Below, in pieces: positions 18,661 to 27,187 of a stretch of DNA of 64,000 nucleotides. The notes below the pieces were generated by a model. The model searched no databases. It saw only the letters and a list, made by a program, of their open reading frames with translations, and was not told the DNA's origin. Origin of the DNA: JAWKSY01 sp041402125 (GTDB lineage: Bacteria > Planctomycetota > GCA-002687715 > DRQF01); the NCBI GenBank assembly GCA_041402125.1, contig JAWKSY010000002.1, positions 186,001-250,000 on the forward strand, in the 5' to 3' direction. Numbering within the stretch: position 1 is the stretch's first letter; each line of letters starts with the position of its first letter. Position numbers and translations under genes: made by a program.

Positions 18661-21252
18661 ATGACCACGAAGGCCGCATCGCGAGACCCCGCCGCCGCGT
18701 CTCCCCTCGCATCGTCGATGCGACGGCTCGCGGCCCGGCTCGCGCTCGTCCTCCTCGCGGCGATCTTCTCCCGGGACGTCCTGGCGCAGCGCGTCCTCGT
18801 CGACCGGGCGGATCGCGAGCTCTCGCGGGTCACGGACGACGCCGCGCGACTCCGGCTCCTCGCGGAGCGAGCCCACGCGCTGCTCGTCGCGCACGTCCCC
18901 AGCACGATCGAGGCCGGCCGCGCCCTCTCTCGCGCCGCGCGCGAACAGGGGCGGGAGGACTGGAACGCGATCGGACTCATGCTCGAGGCGCGCGGCGTCC
19001 TCAAGACGCGGGGGAGGGCGGCGGCGCTGGTCCTGGTCCGCGAGTCGATCGAGGTCATGCCGGAGGACTGCGAGCCCGAGGTCCATGCGTTGCACGCGCT
19101 GCTCGAGGCGGAGTTCCGCTACACGATCGACGAGTACCACATCGCGGCGCAGCGTCTCGGCGAGGTCCTGAACATCGTCGAGCGGCGTGACCTCCCCGGC
19201 ATGGAGGGTCACGCCGTCATCCTCTTCCTCGACCTGCTCGGGGCGACGGGGCTCGGCTACGAGCCGACGGAGGATCTCGATCGGGCCGAGGCGCTCTTCC
19301 GGCGGGCGGGAGAGGACGCGAGCGTGCTTCGGGTCGAGGCCCGCCGGATCTCGGTGCTTCTCGACGAGGGCCGGGAGAACGAGGGGCTGGCCCTCTCCGA
19401 TGCCGTGGCGCGCGAGGCGCGACGCGTCGGCGATCGACGCGCCTTCGCGAATGCCCGGCTCGCCGTGCTCAATCACGCCTGGACGGTCGAGGACTACGAG
19501 GAGGCCTCCGGCGCCTCGCGCGACCTGCTCGCGAACGCCCTCGAGCTCGAGGACCGCGAGTTCGTCGCCGATGCGTACGACGGGCTGGCCTGGAGCGCCC
19601 TCATGGCGGGTCGCAACGCCGAGGCTCGCGAGCACCTCGAGAAGGCGCTCGCCGCGATCGAGGGACTCGGACTCCGGGAGTCGGAGATGTCGATCGTCGA
19701 CACCGCCCGCGAACTCGCGCGTCGGGACGGCGACGCGGAGGGCGAGCGGAGCTTCTCCGACCGCCTCGCCGCGTTGCACGGGGACGACGTGAACGGATCC
19801 GCCGCGATCGCGAATCGCGAGCTCGCCCGATCCTTCCTGCGCGAGCTGCGCCGGGAGCGCGTCGCGCGTCACCGCGACGCGCGACGCGTGGAGGCGCGTC
19901 TGCGCGAGGCGATGGCGGAGAGCGAGCGCCGCGTCTCGGTCTACCGGTGGGCGCTGGGCGCGGCCCTGGCCGTCGGCGCCCTCGCGATCCTCGGCGTCAT
20001 CCGGGCGGGGCGGCGACGTTCGCGCCGCGAGGCGAGGCGACACCAGCTCGAGCTGGAGGAGATGCGGCGCCGGGACGAGAACCGGATCGCGCTCGACGAG
20101 CGTTCGCAGCGCACGGAGCGGCTCGACGGGATGGGCCTCCTCGCCGCCGGGGTGGCGCACGACTTCAACAACCTCCTCTGCGCGATCTCGGGCAGCGCGG
20201 AGTCGCTCCGCGATCGCGACCCGGACGCGCGCGAGGACGCGGACACGATCCTCGACGCCGCGGAGCGCGCCGCGGCGCTCTGCCGTCAGATGATGGATCA
20301 GGCGCGACATGTCCCGCGGGACGCCCGGGTCGCCGACCTCCGCGAGGTCGCCCGTCGGGTCGCGCGTTTTCTCGGGGAGAACGGCGGGACGGTGGGGCTC
20401 TCGCTTGATCTTCCCGATCGGCCGGTCTGCGCCCGGATCGACGCGATGGGGATCGAGCAGGTCCTCATCAATCTCGTGACCAATGCGCGCGAGGCCTGCG
20501 AGGAAGGCGGACTGGTGACGATCCATGTGCGATCGGAACTCGCCTCCCGGCTCTCCGCGAGCGGCGCGGCCTGGTTCGGGGCGACCCATCTCACCGAGGA
20601 ACTCGCGGTGATCGCCGTCCTCGACGACGGTCGAGGGATGGACGCGGAGACGCTGCGTCGCGCCTTCGATCCCTTCTACAGCACGAAGGCCGAGGGCCGC
20701 GGTCTGGGACTCGCGGCGGCCTGCGGCATCGTCCGGTCGCACGGCGGCGCGATCGCGGTCGACTCGGTGCCCGGACGGGGTTCGCGATTCTCCGTCCTTC
20801 TCCCGCGCTGCGAGGAGACGACGGCGCCTCCCGAGCCCCGGCGCGACGATGCGCCGGCGGCCGCGGCCCGGGCCGGGCGGCTCCTCGTCGCCGACGACGA
20901 ACCGCACCTCCGGCGCCTCGTGTCGCGGGCCTTCGAGGGCCGTGGCTGGACGGTGGACGTCGTGGCCGACGGAGACGAGGCGGTCACGCGGATCGAGCGG
21001 GGGGATGCACCCTACGACGCGATCCTCGTCAATCTGAGCATGCCGGGGGTGGACGGCGCCGACGTCCTGCGTCGCATCGCGTTCCGGCACCCCGGAATCG
21101 CGACCGTGATCACGAGCGGACACGCCGACGCCTCGGTGCAGGCGCGCCTGCAGGGGGTCGCCGTCGGCGCCTTCCTGCCGAAGCCCTTCAGCCTCCCGCA
21201 GCTCTTCGCGGCCGTGGACTCGGCCATCGCGGCCCGGACGCAGGACGCCTGA
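18661..21252 (+). CDS. Hybrid sensor histidine kinase with a degenerate C-terminal receiver
   Basis: 863 residues from the ATG at 18661; ATG 18718 would start directly at a signal-like helix and is possible. After that helix (ALVLLAAIFSRDVLA) comes an alpha-solenoid, TPR-like region to about 420, probably exported. A TM helix (about 430-448, LGAALAVGALAILGVI) and a coiled segment follow. HisKA has LLAAGVAHDFNNLLCAI, with the phospho-acceptor His. The HATPase has LINLVTNAREA, DDGRGM, FDPFYSTK and GLGLAAA. The receiver (about 745-860) keeps the acidic pair (VADDE) and the Lys (LPKPF), but the phospho-acceptor site reads ILVNLSMPG: Asn791 (AAT, 21031-21033) replaces Asp. It therefore cannot be phosphorylated at the usual site. 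No separate regulator gene is adjacent. Confidence 0.92.
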   Translation: MTTKAASRDPAAASPLASSMRRLAARLALVLLAAIFSRDVLAQRVLVDRADRELSRVTDDAARLRLLAERAHALLVAHVPSTIEAGRALSRAAREQGREDWNAIGLMLEARGVLKTRGRAAALVLVRESIEVMPEDCEPEVHALHALLEAEFRYTIDEYHIAAQRLGEVLNIVERRDLPGMEGHAVILFLDLLGATGLGYEPTEDLDRAEALFRRAGEDASVLRVEARRISVLLDEGRENEGLALSDAVAREARRVGDRRAFANARLAVLNHAWTVEDYEEASGASRDLLANALELEDREFVADAYDGLAWSALMAGRNAEAREHLEKALAAIEGLGLRESEMSIVDTARELARRDGDAEGERSFSDRLAALHGDDVNGSAAIANRELARSFLRELRRERVARHRDARRVEARLREAMAESERRVSVYRWALGAALAVGALAILGVIRAGRRRSRREARRHQLELEEMRRRDENRIALDERSQRTERLDGMGLLAAGVAHDFNNLLCAISGSAESLRDRDPDAREDADTILDAAERAAALCRQMMDQARHVPRDARVADLREVARRVARFLGENGGTVGLSLDLPDRPVCARIDAMGIEQVLINLVTNAREACEEGGLVTIHVRSELASRLSASGAAWFGATHLTEELAVIAVLDDGRGMDAETLRRAFDPFYSTKAEGRGLGLAAACGIVRSHGGAIAVDSVPGRGSRFSVLLPRCEETTAPPEPRRDDAPAAAARAGRLLVADDEPHLRRLVSRAFEGRGWTVDVVADGDEAVTRIERGDAPYDAILVNLSMPGVDGADVLRRIAFRHPGIATVITSGHADASVQARLQGVAVGAFLPKPFSLPQLFAAVDSAIAARTQDA

Positions 21253-21280
21253 CGCGCGGCGGCTCGCGACGCCGCGCGTC
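21251..21280. terminator. Bidirectional hairpin between convergent genes
   Basis: Perfect 11-bp arms GACGCGCGGCG (21251-21261, overlapping the kinase stop codon) and CGCCGCGCGTC (21270-21280) flank an 8-base loop. It occupies nearly all of the 36-bp convergent gap. Confidence 0.6.
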
Positions 21281-21288
21281 CGGTCGTC

Positions 21289-21885
21289 TCACTTCGCGCC
21301 GGCGGGCGCCGTCGGCGCCTTCTTCCGCTTCATCGCGATGGTCATGAACTTCGTGCCCTCGCCGTCACCGATGTAGAAGTCGCTGACGTAGGCATCGGCG
21401 CCGTCGTAGGTCGTCACCGAACGGTGCTTCATGTCCTGGCCCGACTCCGGGTCGCGCATCGTCCACTGCATGGTGACCGACTTCTTCTTCTCGTCGAAGG
21501 TGCCTTCCATGACCGCGAGCTGCGTCGACCAGCTGTCGACCCAGGTGCCGCGCATCTTCTTCGAATGGACGTCGAAGCCGAGCGCGCCGGTGCCGACGTA
21601 GGGCATCTCGCCGAACTGCGACGTGAACCGCGCCTGCGTCCAGAGCTTGCCGACCGCGGTCACGGTCTCCTTCGCCGGCACCGAGACCGGACCCTCCTCC
21701 GAGGGCATCGTGAGCGTGCCCTCCCAGTCTCCGACGTGAGAGAGGAGGAAAGCGTGCACGGCGAGCGGCGCTTCGGCGTCCTGGGTCGCGGGAGCGGGGC
21801 GGACATCCGGGGCGCTCCGGGCCGCGAGGCCGAAGCCGAGGGCGACGAGGACGAGCATCGATCCGATCAGGTGGCGATGGGTCAT
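21289..21885 (-). CDS. Secreted DUF1579 family protein
   Basis: 198 residues with a signal peptide (LIGSMLVLVALGFGLAARS). The mature part has the DUF1579 layout: HAFLLSHVGDWEGTLTM, TVTAVGKLWTQARF, YVGTGALGFDVHSKKMRGTWVDSW and GTFDEKKKSVTMQW. This is a lipocalin-like beta-barrel family of unknown function found in periplasmic proteins. The start at 21885 is chosen for the signal peptide; the open frame continues upstream without a leader. It is a monocistronic gene, convergent with the hybrid kinase. Confidence 0.88.
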   Translation of the reverse strand: MTHRHLIGSMLVLVALGFGLAARSAPDVRPAPATQDAEAPLAVHAFLLSHVGDWEGTLTMPSEEGPVSVPAKETVTAVGKLWTQARFTSQFGEMPYVGTGALGFDVHSKKMRGTWVDSWSTQLAVMEGTFDEKKKSVTMQWTMRDPESGQDMKHRSVTTYDGADAYVSDFYIGDGEGTKFMTIAMKRKKAPTAPAGAK

Positions 21886-22081
21886 GGAGTTTCTCGGGTC
21901 ACCGGGAAGGGGGGGCGCCGGAAGCGGACCATTCCGCCCGCGCGCGACCGGCGAGTCTATCAGGCCCCGTCCGGGCGCGCTGCCTCGCGCGAATCGCGCC
22001 CCGGAACGGCACCGCGCTTCCCGGGGCGGGCCTCGATCTGCGAGGATGGGCCGGGCCCGGGAGTCCGAGGAGGAAGAACCG

Positions 22082-23971
22082 ATGTCGATCCGATCGTTCG
22101 TCGTTCCGCTGGTTCTCGCCGTCGCCGCCGCGCTGCCGGCGCAGACGGTCCGCGAGGTGTCCTTCTCGTACTCACCGGCCGACCCGGGGTTCGGCACGAC
22201 GCGCTTCGACGAGATCTCGACCGCCGTCGTCGCGGCGACCGACGGAGACCTGATCCTCGTCCATCCCGGCGTCTACTCCGGCGGGATCGACCTCGGCGCG
22301 AAGAACCTGAAGATCATCGGACTCTGCGGGCCCACGACGACGACCGTTTACGGCGCCAACCAGACCTGGGGGATGAGGATCGCGGGGCAGCAGTCGCGCG
22401 AGACTCTCATCGAGGGGCTCTCCTTCGAGTTCTGTCGCGGGAATCCGCACGGCGGCGGCATGCGCATCGCCTCGGGCTCGTCGCCGATCGTGCGGCGTTG
22501 TCACTTCCAGGACTGCCGCGGCGTCACCGTCGGCGTGAACGGGGGCGGCGGGAGCGGCGGGGCGATGCTGATCGTGTCGCTCTGCTCGCCGCTCATCGAG
22601 GACTGCGTCTTCATCGCCAACCGGGGCGGCAACGGGAACGGCCTCGGTTCCGGCGGCTGGGGCGGGGCGATCGCGATCGACGCCTACTGCGACGTCGAGA
22701 TCCGGCGCTCGGCCTTCATCGACAATCTCGGCGGCGTCGGTGACTTCTACTGCAACCCCGGCATCTGCGTCGTCATCTCCTACACCGCCGGGGGCAACGG
22801 CGGGGCGATCTCGGTGACGACGGGCTCCACCCTCGTCTGCCGCGATTCGCGCTTCGTCGACAACGCGGCTCCCGGCTACGGCGGCAGCGGAGGCGCCGTC
22901 GTCGCGTCGACGTCGAGCTCCACGACCTTCGAGCGTTGCCGCTTCGAGGGCAATCAGGGTGGTCCCGCCGTCAACCCGCCGAGTCCCTTCCCCGACCTGA
23001 CCGATCAGATCGGGCCGGGAGCGGGCGTGGGCGGCGCCCTCTACCTCGGGGGCTCGGCCGTCGTTCGCGACTCCTTCTTCCGGTCGAACGCGGTCTCCGC
23101 GCCCGGCGGCGCGATCGCGAATCTCGGCGAGCTCCTCGTCGAGGGATCGACCTTCGTCGACAATGCGGGCAGCCCCTCGTCATACTCCCCGTCGTTCGAG
23201 TACGCCTCTTTCGGAGCGACGATCGCGAACCTCTCGTTGCAGCCGGCGCACCTCCGGGGCGTCGTCGTCCGCGGGTCCCCCTCCGTCGATGATTTCCGGG
23301 GTGACTTCGTCTTCGACCAGGTCGTCTCCGTCCATCCCCAGCGCGACTGGATGACCGGAGCCGTCTTCACTCCGTCGGGAATCTCGGTGGGGGATCCCGG
23401 ATTCGCCGACCCCGACGCCGGCGATTTCGCGCTCGCCGGGGCCTCGAACTTCCTGCAGTTCCTCCCGGCGGACTACTTCTCCTCCCGCGCCGACCTGAAC
23501 GGTCGCCCCCGCGAGATGGGGGGCGCTTCCGAGCCCGGATGCTTCGAGCGACTCGACGCGATCGGGAACCTCGAGGGCACGCCCGGCGACGACCTCGGAC
23601 TCCTGACCGGCGTGAACGGCGCCCCCGCGGCGCGACCGCAGGTGAAGGGGCTCACCGCCGGAGACATCCTCGAGATCCGGCTCGTGGCGAGCGCGGCGAC
23701 CCTCGTCGGCGCGACGCCGTACCTCGCGGCGGAGGACCAGAGCGAGGCGCTCGATCCCGTCGGCGGGCCCTTCCACCTCGCCTTCCTGGCGCCGGTCTTC
23801 CTCAACGATCCTGCCGTCCCGGGGGCGACGATCGCGCTCCCGAGCGCGGGGCTGGAGCGCCGCTTCGTCGTGCCGGCGGGACTCGCCGGAGGTCGCGTCG
23901 TCGTCCAGGGCGCGGTCGCCGTGCCCGGCGGCGTCGTCTTCTCGGACGCGCATCGCCTCGAGTTCGAGTGA
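22082..23971 (+). CDS. Secreted right-handed parallel beta-helix protein
   Basis: 629 residues with a strong AGGAGGAAG Shine-Dalgarno before the ATG. The signal peptide is SFVVPLVLAVAAALPAQ. Residues about 40-450 are parallel beta-helix rungs of the DUF1565 / PbH1 type: ISTAVVAATDGDLILVHPG, then repeated SPIVRRCHFQDC, SPLIEDCVFI, DVEIRRSAFIDN, TLVCRDSRFVDN, TTFERCRFEGN and LLVEGSTFVDN, with Gly-rich turns between. This is the pattern of polymorphic outer-surface proteins. The last 130 residues form a beta-rich module of the kind also ending the proteins at 27188 and 30378. Probably a cell-surface or secreted carbohydrate-related or structural protein; no catalytic site is recognisable. Confidence 0.85.
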   Translation: MSIRSFVVPLVLAVAAALPAQTVREVSFSYSPADPGFGTTRFDEISTAVVAATDGDLILVHPGVYSGGIDLGAKNLKIIGLCGPTTTTVYGANQTWGMRIAGQQSRETLIEGLSFEFCRGNPHGGGMRIASGSSPIVRRCHFQDCRGVTVGVNGGGGSGGAMLIVSLCSPLIEDCVFIANRGGNGNGLGSGGWGGAIAIDAYCDVEIRRSAFIDNLGGVGDFYCNPGICVVISYTAGGNGGAISVTTGSTLVCRDSRFVDNAAPGYGGSGGAVVASTSSSTTFERCRFEGNQGGPAVNPPSPFPDLTDQIGPGAGVGGALYLGGSAVVRDSFFRSNAVSAPGGAIANLGELLVEGSTFVDNAGSPSSYSPSFEYASFGATIANLSLQPAHLRGVVVRGSPSVDDFRGDFVFDQVVSVHPQRDWMTGAVFTPSGISVGDPGFADPDAGDFALAGASNFLQFLPADYFSSRADLNGRPREMGGASEPGCFERLDAIGNLEGTPGDDLGLLTGVNGAPAARPQVKGLTAGDILEIRLVASAATLVGATPYLAAEDQSEALDPVGGPFHLAFLAPVFLNDPAVPGATIALPSAGLERRFVVPAGLAGGRVVVQGAVAVPGGVVFSDAHRLEFE

Positions 23972-24014
23972 CCGCTCACCGCGGCCCGGGAAGATTCCGG
24001 ACCGCGACCGCTTT

Positions 24015-24042
24015 CCGGGAACGCCCGGCGTCTCGGCGACGA
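24015..24042 (+). promoter_or_regulatory. ECF-type promoter candidate upstream of the sigma-fusion gene
   Basis: CCGGGAACGC (24015-24024) and GCGACGA (24036-24042) are separated by 11 bp. The same two blocks at the same spacing precede the FG-GAP gene (27071-27098). GGAAC is the classical ECF -35 core. The element lies about 60 bp before the ATG at 24102. Confidence 0.6.
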
Positions 24043-24101
24043 GAGGGGGTTGCGGGCGGCCGTCCTGGCCCCGCTTTCCCGGATCGACGAGGCGAGACGG
24101 C

Positions 24102-27050
24102 ATGACGCGCGACTTCGACGAGCTCCTGCGCGACGACGAGTTGCTCCGGCGCAGCGCCCGGCGCTGGAACGGCAGCGAATCCGATGCCGAGGACGTCCTC
24201 CAGGACGTCTGGCTCGCGGTGCTCCAGGAGCCCGAGCCGCGACGGCGCGACCTGGCCTGGATGCGGACCCTGGTCCGGAATCTCTCGGTCAACCGGTTCC
24301 GGTCGGAGGAGGCGCGCCGCCGGCGCGAAGGCGACGTCGCGCGCCGCCGGCGCGAACGGGACGGCGAGGACGGGCATCGCGCCGCGCTGCGGGTCCGCAT
24401 GCTCGAGGCGGTGCTCTCCCTGCCCGAGCCCTTCCGCCGGGCGGTCCTGCTGCGGCACCTCGGCGACATGAGTCCGGGCGAGATCGCGAACTACACCGGC
24501 ACCCCGGTCGCGACCGTTCGCACCCAGATCCACCGCGGGCTCGAACGCCTGCGCGAGCGACTCGGCGTCGAGGATCCGGCGGCGCGCCGTCGCGTCCGCG
24601 CCCTGCTCTTTCCCGCCCTCCTCGGTCCGCGGCTCGCGACGGTCGCGCTCCTGATCCTCGGCCTCGGCGCGGGGCTCGTGCTGGCGACCCGGGGCGGCGA
24701 GGAGCCCTCGTCATCGGCGACGCGCGTCGGCGAGGACCACCTTCCGACGTCGGCTCGTCGCGACCCGGACGGGGGCGCGACGGCCGCGCTCCCGCCGCGC
24801 ACCGAGGAGCCCGAGCCCTCGCCTCCCGCGCCGGTCGCGGCGGCGACCGGGGAGGAGGCCCGGCTCGTCGGCCGCCTCCGATTGCCGGAAGAGCTGGGCC
24901 TCGGCGAGGCGAGGCTCCGGATCCGCGCCGAGCCGGTGCTGGTCGGACTCGCCTCGACCTTCCTCGACCTCGCGGCGCTCGATCACCTCGACGAGCCGCC
25001 GGCCGAGGCGATGGCCGGGGGCGGGGAGGTCACCGTCGCGGCCGGCGCTCCCTTCACGCTCGGCGTGCCCGCGGACGGGCAGTACCGCATCTGGATCGAG
25101 GCGGAGGGCGTCGCCGGCCGGCACCACTTCCAGCTCGCCACCGGACAGCGCCTCGACCGGGAGCTGCCCGCGATGTCCGGACTGGAGCTCCTCGGCGAGG
25201 GTGACGGGATCGAGGTGGAGAAGGTCGAGGTCTGCGGGGACGGAGGACGGAGTGACCGCCCCTTCTCGCGAGGGGCGGGCGGTCACGTCCGCGTCGAGGG
25301 CCCGCTCTTCCCGCGCGTCCGCGTCACGCTGCGCGCGGGCGAATGTCGCTTCGAGGAGGTCGTGTTCCGCTCGCCGCATCGCCTCCGCCGACCCGGACCG
25401 ATCGGCCGCGCGGAGATCGAGGTCTGCGACGCCCGCTCGGGACGTCCCCTGAGCGGGCTCTCCGCGCGCCTGAGGACCTGGAACGCCTGGGGCGTGGAGC
25501 GCATCTGGCCGGTGGTCGCGCGGAGCGACGGTCGTCTCGAGCTTCCGGTCCTCGACGAGGCGGAGGACGCGCGGGACGACCGTCTCGAGATCATCGACGC
25601 GGACGGCGCGCGTCGCGTGGTGCCGCGCGTCTCGCGGATGCTGCGCGCGCAGGATCCGGAGGGGCCTCGCCCCCGACTGCACCTCCACCCCCGGACCGCC
25701 CGGGAGGGACGACTCCGCGACGCGGAAGGAAGCGCGCTGGCCGGCGCCTTCGTCATCCGTATCCGTGACGGCGCGCCGGTCGCCTGGGGGAGGACCGACG
25801 GAGAGGGCGCCTTCCGGCTCTCCGCGCCGGATCGCGTGCCCTGGGCGGCGGCCCGTCTCGGACCTCCCGGGATCGTCTCCGTGCTCGAGCTGGGAGAACG
25901 ACCGGGGCCGGGGACCTACGTCCTCGTCCATCCGTCCCGCGGTCTCGCGTGCGTGGAGGGGGCGGGGGAGGTCGACGCGGAGATCCTCGTCTGGCCCGCC
26001 GCTTCCGGTTCGCGCGAGATCCGCGTCGTCGACGAGGACGGCGCGCCCGTGTCGCGGGCGGAGCTCCGTCCGAGCGTTCCCGAGAACGTGAGCGCCGGGC
26101 CGCTCGTCGTGCGGACGCCCGTCCTCGCCGACGCCGAGGGGAGGCTCCGCTTCGAGAGTCCGGCGGGCGCCTGGGATCTCCTCGTGGAGGCGGAGGGGTT
26201 CCGGGCCTGGAACGGTCCGGAGGCCGGGGCCCCCGACACGATCGTCCTCGCGCGCGCTCCTCTCGATCGCGCGACGACACGGGTGACCGTCGTCGACGGC
26301 GAGGGCCGGCCCCTCTCCGAGCTGCGCTGCTCGCTGACCGAGGTCGGCGAGGGACGCGTCGAGCAGCTCCGCCTCGTCACCGATGATCGCGGCGCGATCT
26401 TCCCCGAACTCCGGGAAGATAGAGCCTATCGCCTCGACCTCCACGGCACCGGACTGCGCGTCTCGCTCGCCTCCGCGGCCCCGGTGCGGTCCGACGAGGG
26501 TGACCGCGTCGTCGTGGCCCTTCCCCTCGTCGACGTGCCCCTCGCGATCGCGGGCGATCCCACGGGCGTCGAGCTGCTCGTCGCCGTGATGGAGACCGAC
26601 GCCGCTCCCGCCGCGAGCCGGGGGCGTCGCGTCGTCTTCGGCGACACCTCGGCCGCGACGATCCCGCTCACGCCGGAACCCCAGACGATCACCCTCTATC
26701 GCCCCGGCCACCGACCGCTCGTCGTCCCCGTCGAGGGAGCGGCGTTCGCCGGGCCCCTCCGCTTCGAGGTCGGGCCGCGGCTCTCCGCGTCCCTGCCCGG
26801 AGCGGGGGAGGGCGCGACGCTGGTGCTCGAGCCCGTCGCCCTCGGCCGGGACGCGCTCCACGACGCTCCGCTCGACGCGCCCTCGGTACGAGAGGCCCTG
26901 ACCCGGCGCTGCCGGCTCGTCGGCGATCGTCTCGAGGGCGTCGCACTCATGCCCGGACGCTGGCGCGTCCGTCTCGAGTCTCCGCGCGGACTCCGCTTGG
27001 CGCGCGAGATCCGGCTCGACCGGGACCTCGAGCTCCACCCGAACGACTGA
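24102..27050 (+). CDS. ECF sigma factor fused to a TM anchor and large extracytoplasmic region
   Basis: 982 residues. Sigma-70 region 2 (about 10-75: DAEDVLQDVWLAVL, AWMRTLVRNLSVNRFR) and region 4 (about 108-160: LSLPEPFRRAVLLRHL, MSPGEIANYTGTPVATVRTQIHRGLERL) form a normal ECF factor. One TM helix follows (about 180-196, VALLILGLGAGLVLA) and then some 785 residues that would be periplasmic or outside. This part holds several beta-sandwich, carboxypeptidase-regulatory-like modules, such as EVCDARSGRPLSGLSARL, LRDAEGSALAGAFVI with TDGEGAFRLSAP, and VVDEDGAPVSRAEL with ADAEGRLRFESPAG. No anti-sigma gene is adjacent, so the protein may be its own membrane-tethered sensor, released by proteolysis. 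Membrane-linked ECF factors are known; this length of extension is notable. An element shared with the next gene suggests autoregulation. Confidence 0.88.
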   Translation: MTRDFDELLRDDELLRRSARRWNGSESDAEDVLQDVWLAVLQEPEPRRRDLAWMRTLVRNLSVNRFRSEEARRRREGDVARRRRERDGEDGHRAALRVRMLEAVLSLPEPFRRAVLLRHLGDMSPGEIANYTGTPVATVRTQIHRGLERLRERLGVEDPAARRRVRALLFPALLGPRLATVALLILGLGAGLVLATRGGEEPSSSATRVGEDHLPTSARRDPDGGATAALPPRTEEPEPSPPAPVAAATGEEARLVGRLRLPEELGLGEARLRIRAEPVLVGLASTFLDLAALDHLDEPPAEAMAGGGEVTVAAGAPFTLGVPADGQYRIWIEAEGVAGRHHFQLATGQRLDRELPAMSGLELLGEGDGIEVEKVEVCGDGGRSDRPFSRGAGGHVRVEGPLFPRVRVTLRAGECRFEEVVFRSPHRLRRPGPIGRAEIEVCDARSGRPLSGLSARLRTWNAWGVERIWPVVARSDGRLELPVLDEAEDARDDRLEIIDADGARRVVPRVSRMLRAQDPEGPRPRLHLHPRTAREGRLRDAEGSALAGAFVIRIRDGAPVAWGRTDGEGAFRLSAPDRVPWAAARLGPPGIVSVLELGERPGPGTYVLVHPSRGLACVEGAGEVDAEILVWPAASGSREIRVVDEDGAPVSRAELRPSVPENVSAGPLVVRTPVLADAEGRLRFESPAGAWDLLVEAEGFRAWNGPEAGAPDTIVLARAPLDRATTRVTVVDGEGRPLSELRCSLTEVGEGRVEQLRLVTDDRGAIFPELREDRAYRLDLHGTGLRVSLASAAPVRSDEGDRVVVALPLVDVPLAIAGDPTGVELLVAVMETDAAPAASRGRRVVFGDTSAATIPLTPEPQTITLYRPGHRPLVVPVEGAAFAGPLRFEVGPRLSASLPGAGEGATLVLEPVALGRDALHDAPLDAPSVREALTRRCRLVGDRLEGVALMPGRWRVRLESPRGLRLAREIRLDRDLELHPND

Positions 27051-27070
27051 ATCGCGGCCGATCCCGGAAT

Positions 27071-27098
27071 CCGGGAACGCGGGCGCCTCTCGCGACGA
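27071..27098 (+). promoter_or_regulatory. ECF-type promoter candidate upstream of the FG-GAP gene
   Basis: CCGGGAACGC (27071-27080) and GCGACGA (27092-27098) match the element at 24015 base for base with the same 11-bp spacer length, while the spacer sequence differs. It lies about 90 bp before the ATG at 27188. It is a plausible target of the adjacent ECF fusion. Confidence 0.6.
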
Positions 27099-27187
27099 CA
27101 GGGGGGCGAGATCGCGAACGCAGTCCGCGCGCGGTCACCGCGTCCCGTCCCCGCGGTGTCGTCGCGCCTTCCTCCGAGGTAACGACC

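Noticed and set aside
16399..21123. 1574-codon minus-strand frame spanning a repeat array, the TMTC-like gene and the hybrid kinase
   Set aside because: It crosses two well-supported genes in the wrong frame and has biased, low-complexity composition.
21960..22040. A third copy of the ECF-type promoter before the beta-helix gene at 22082
   Set aside because: CCGGAACGG is present, but the GCGACGA block at the required spacing is not.
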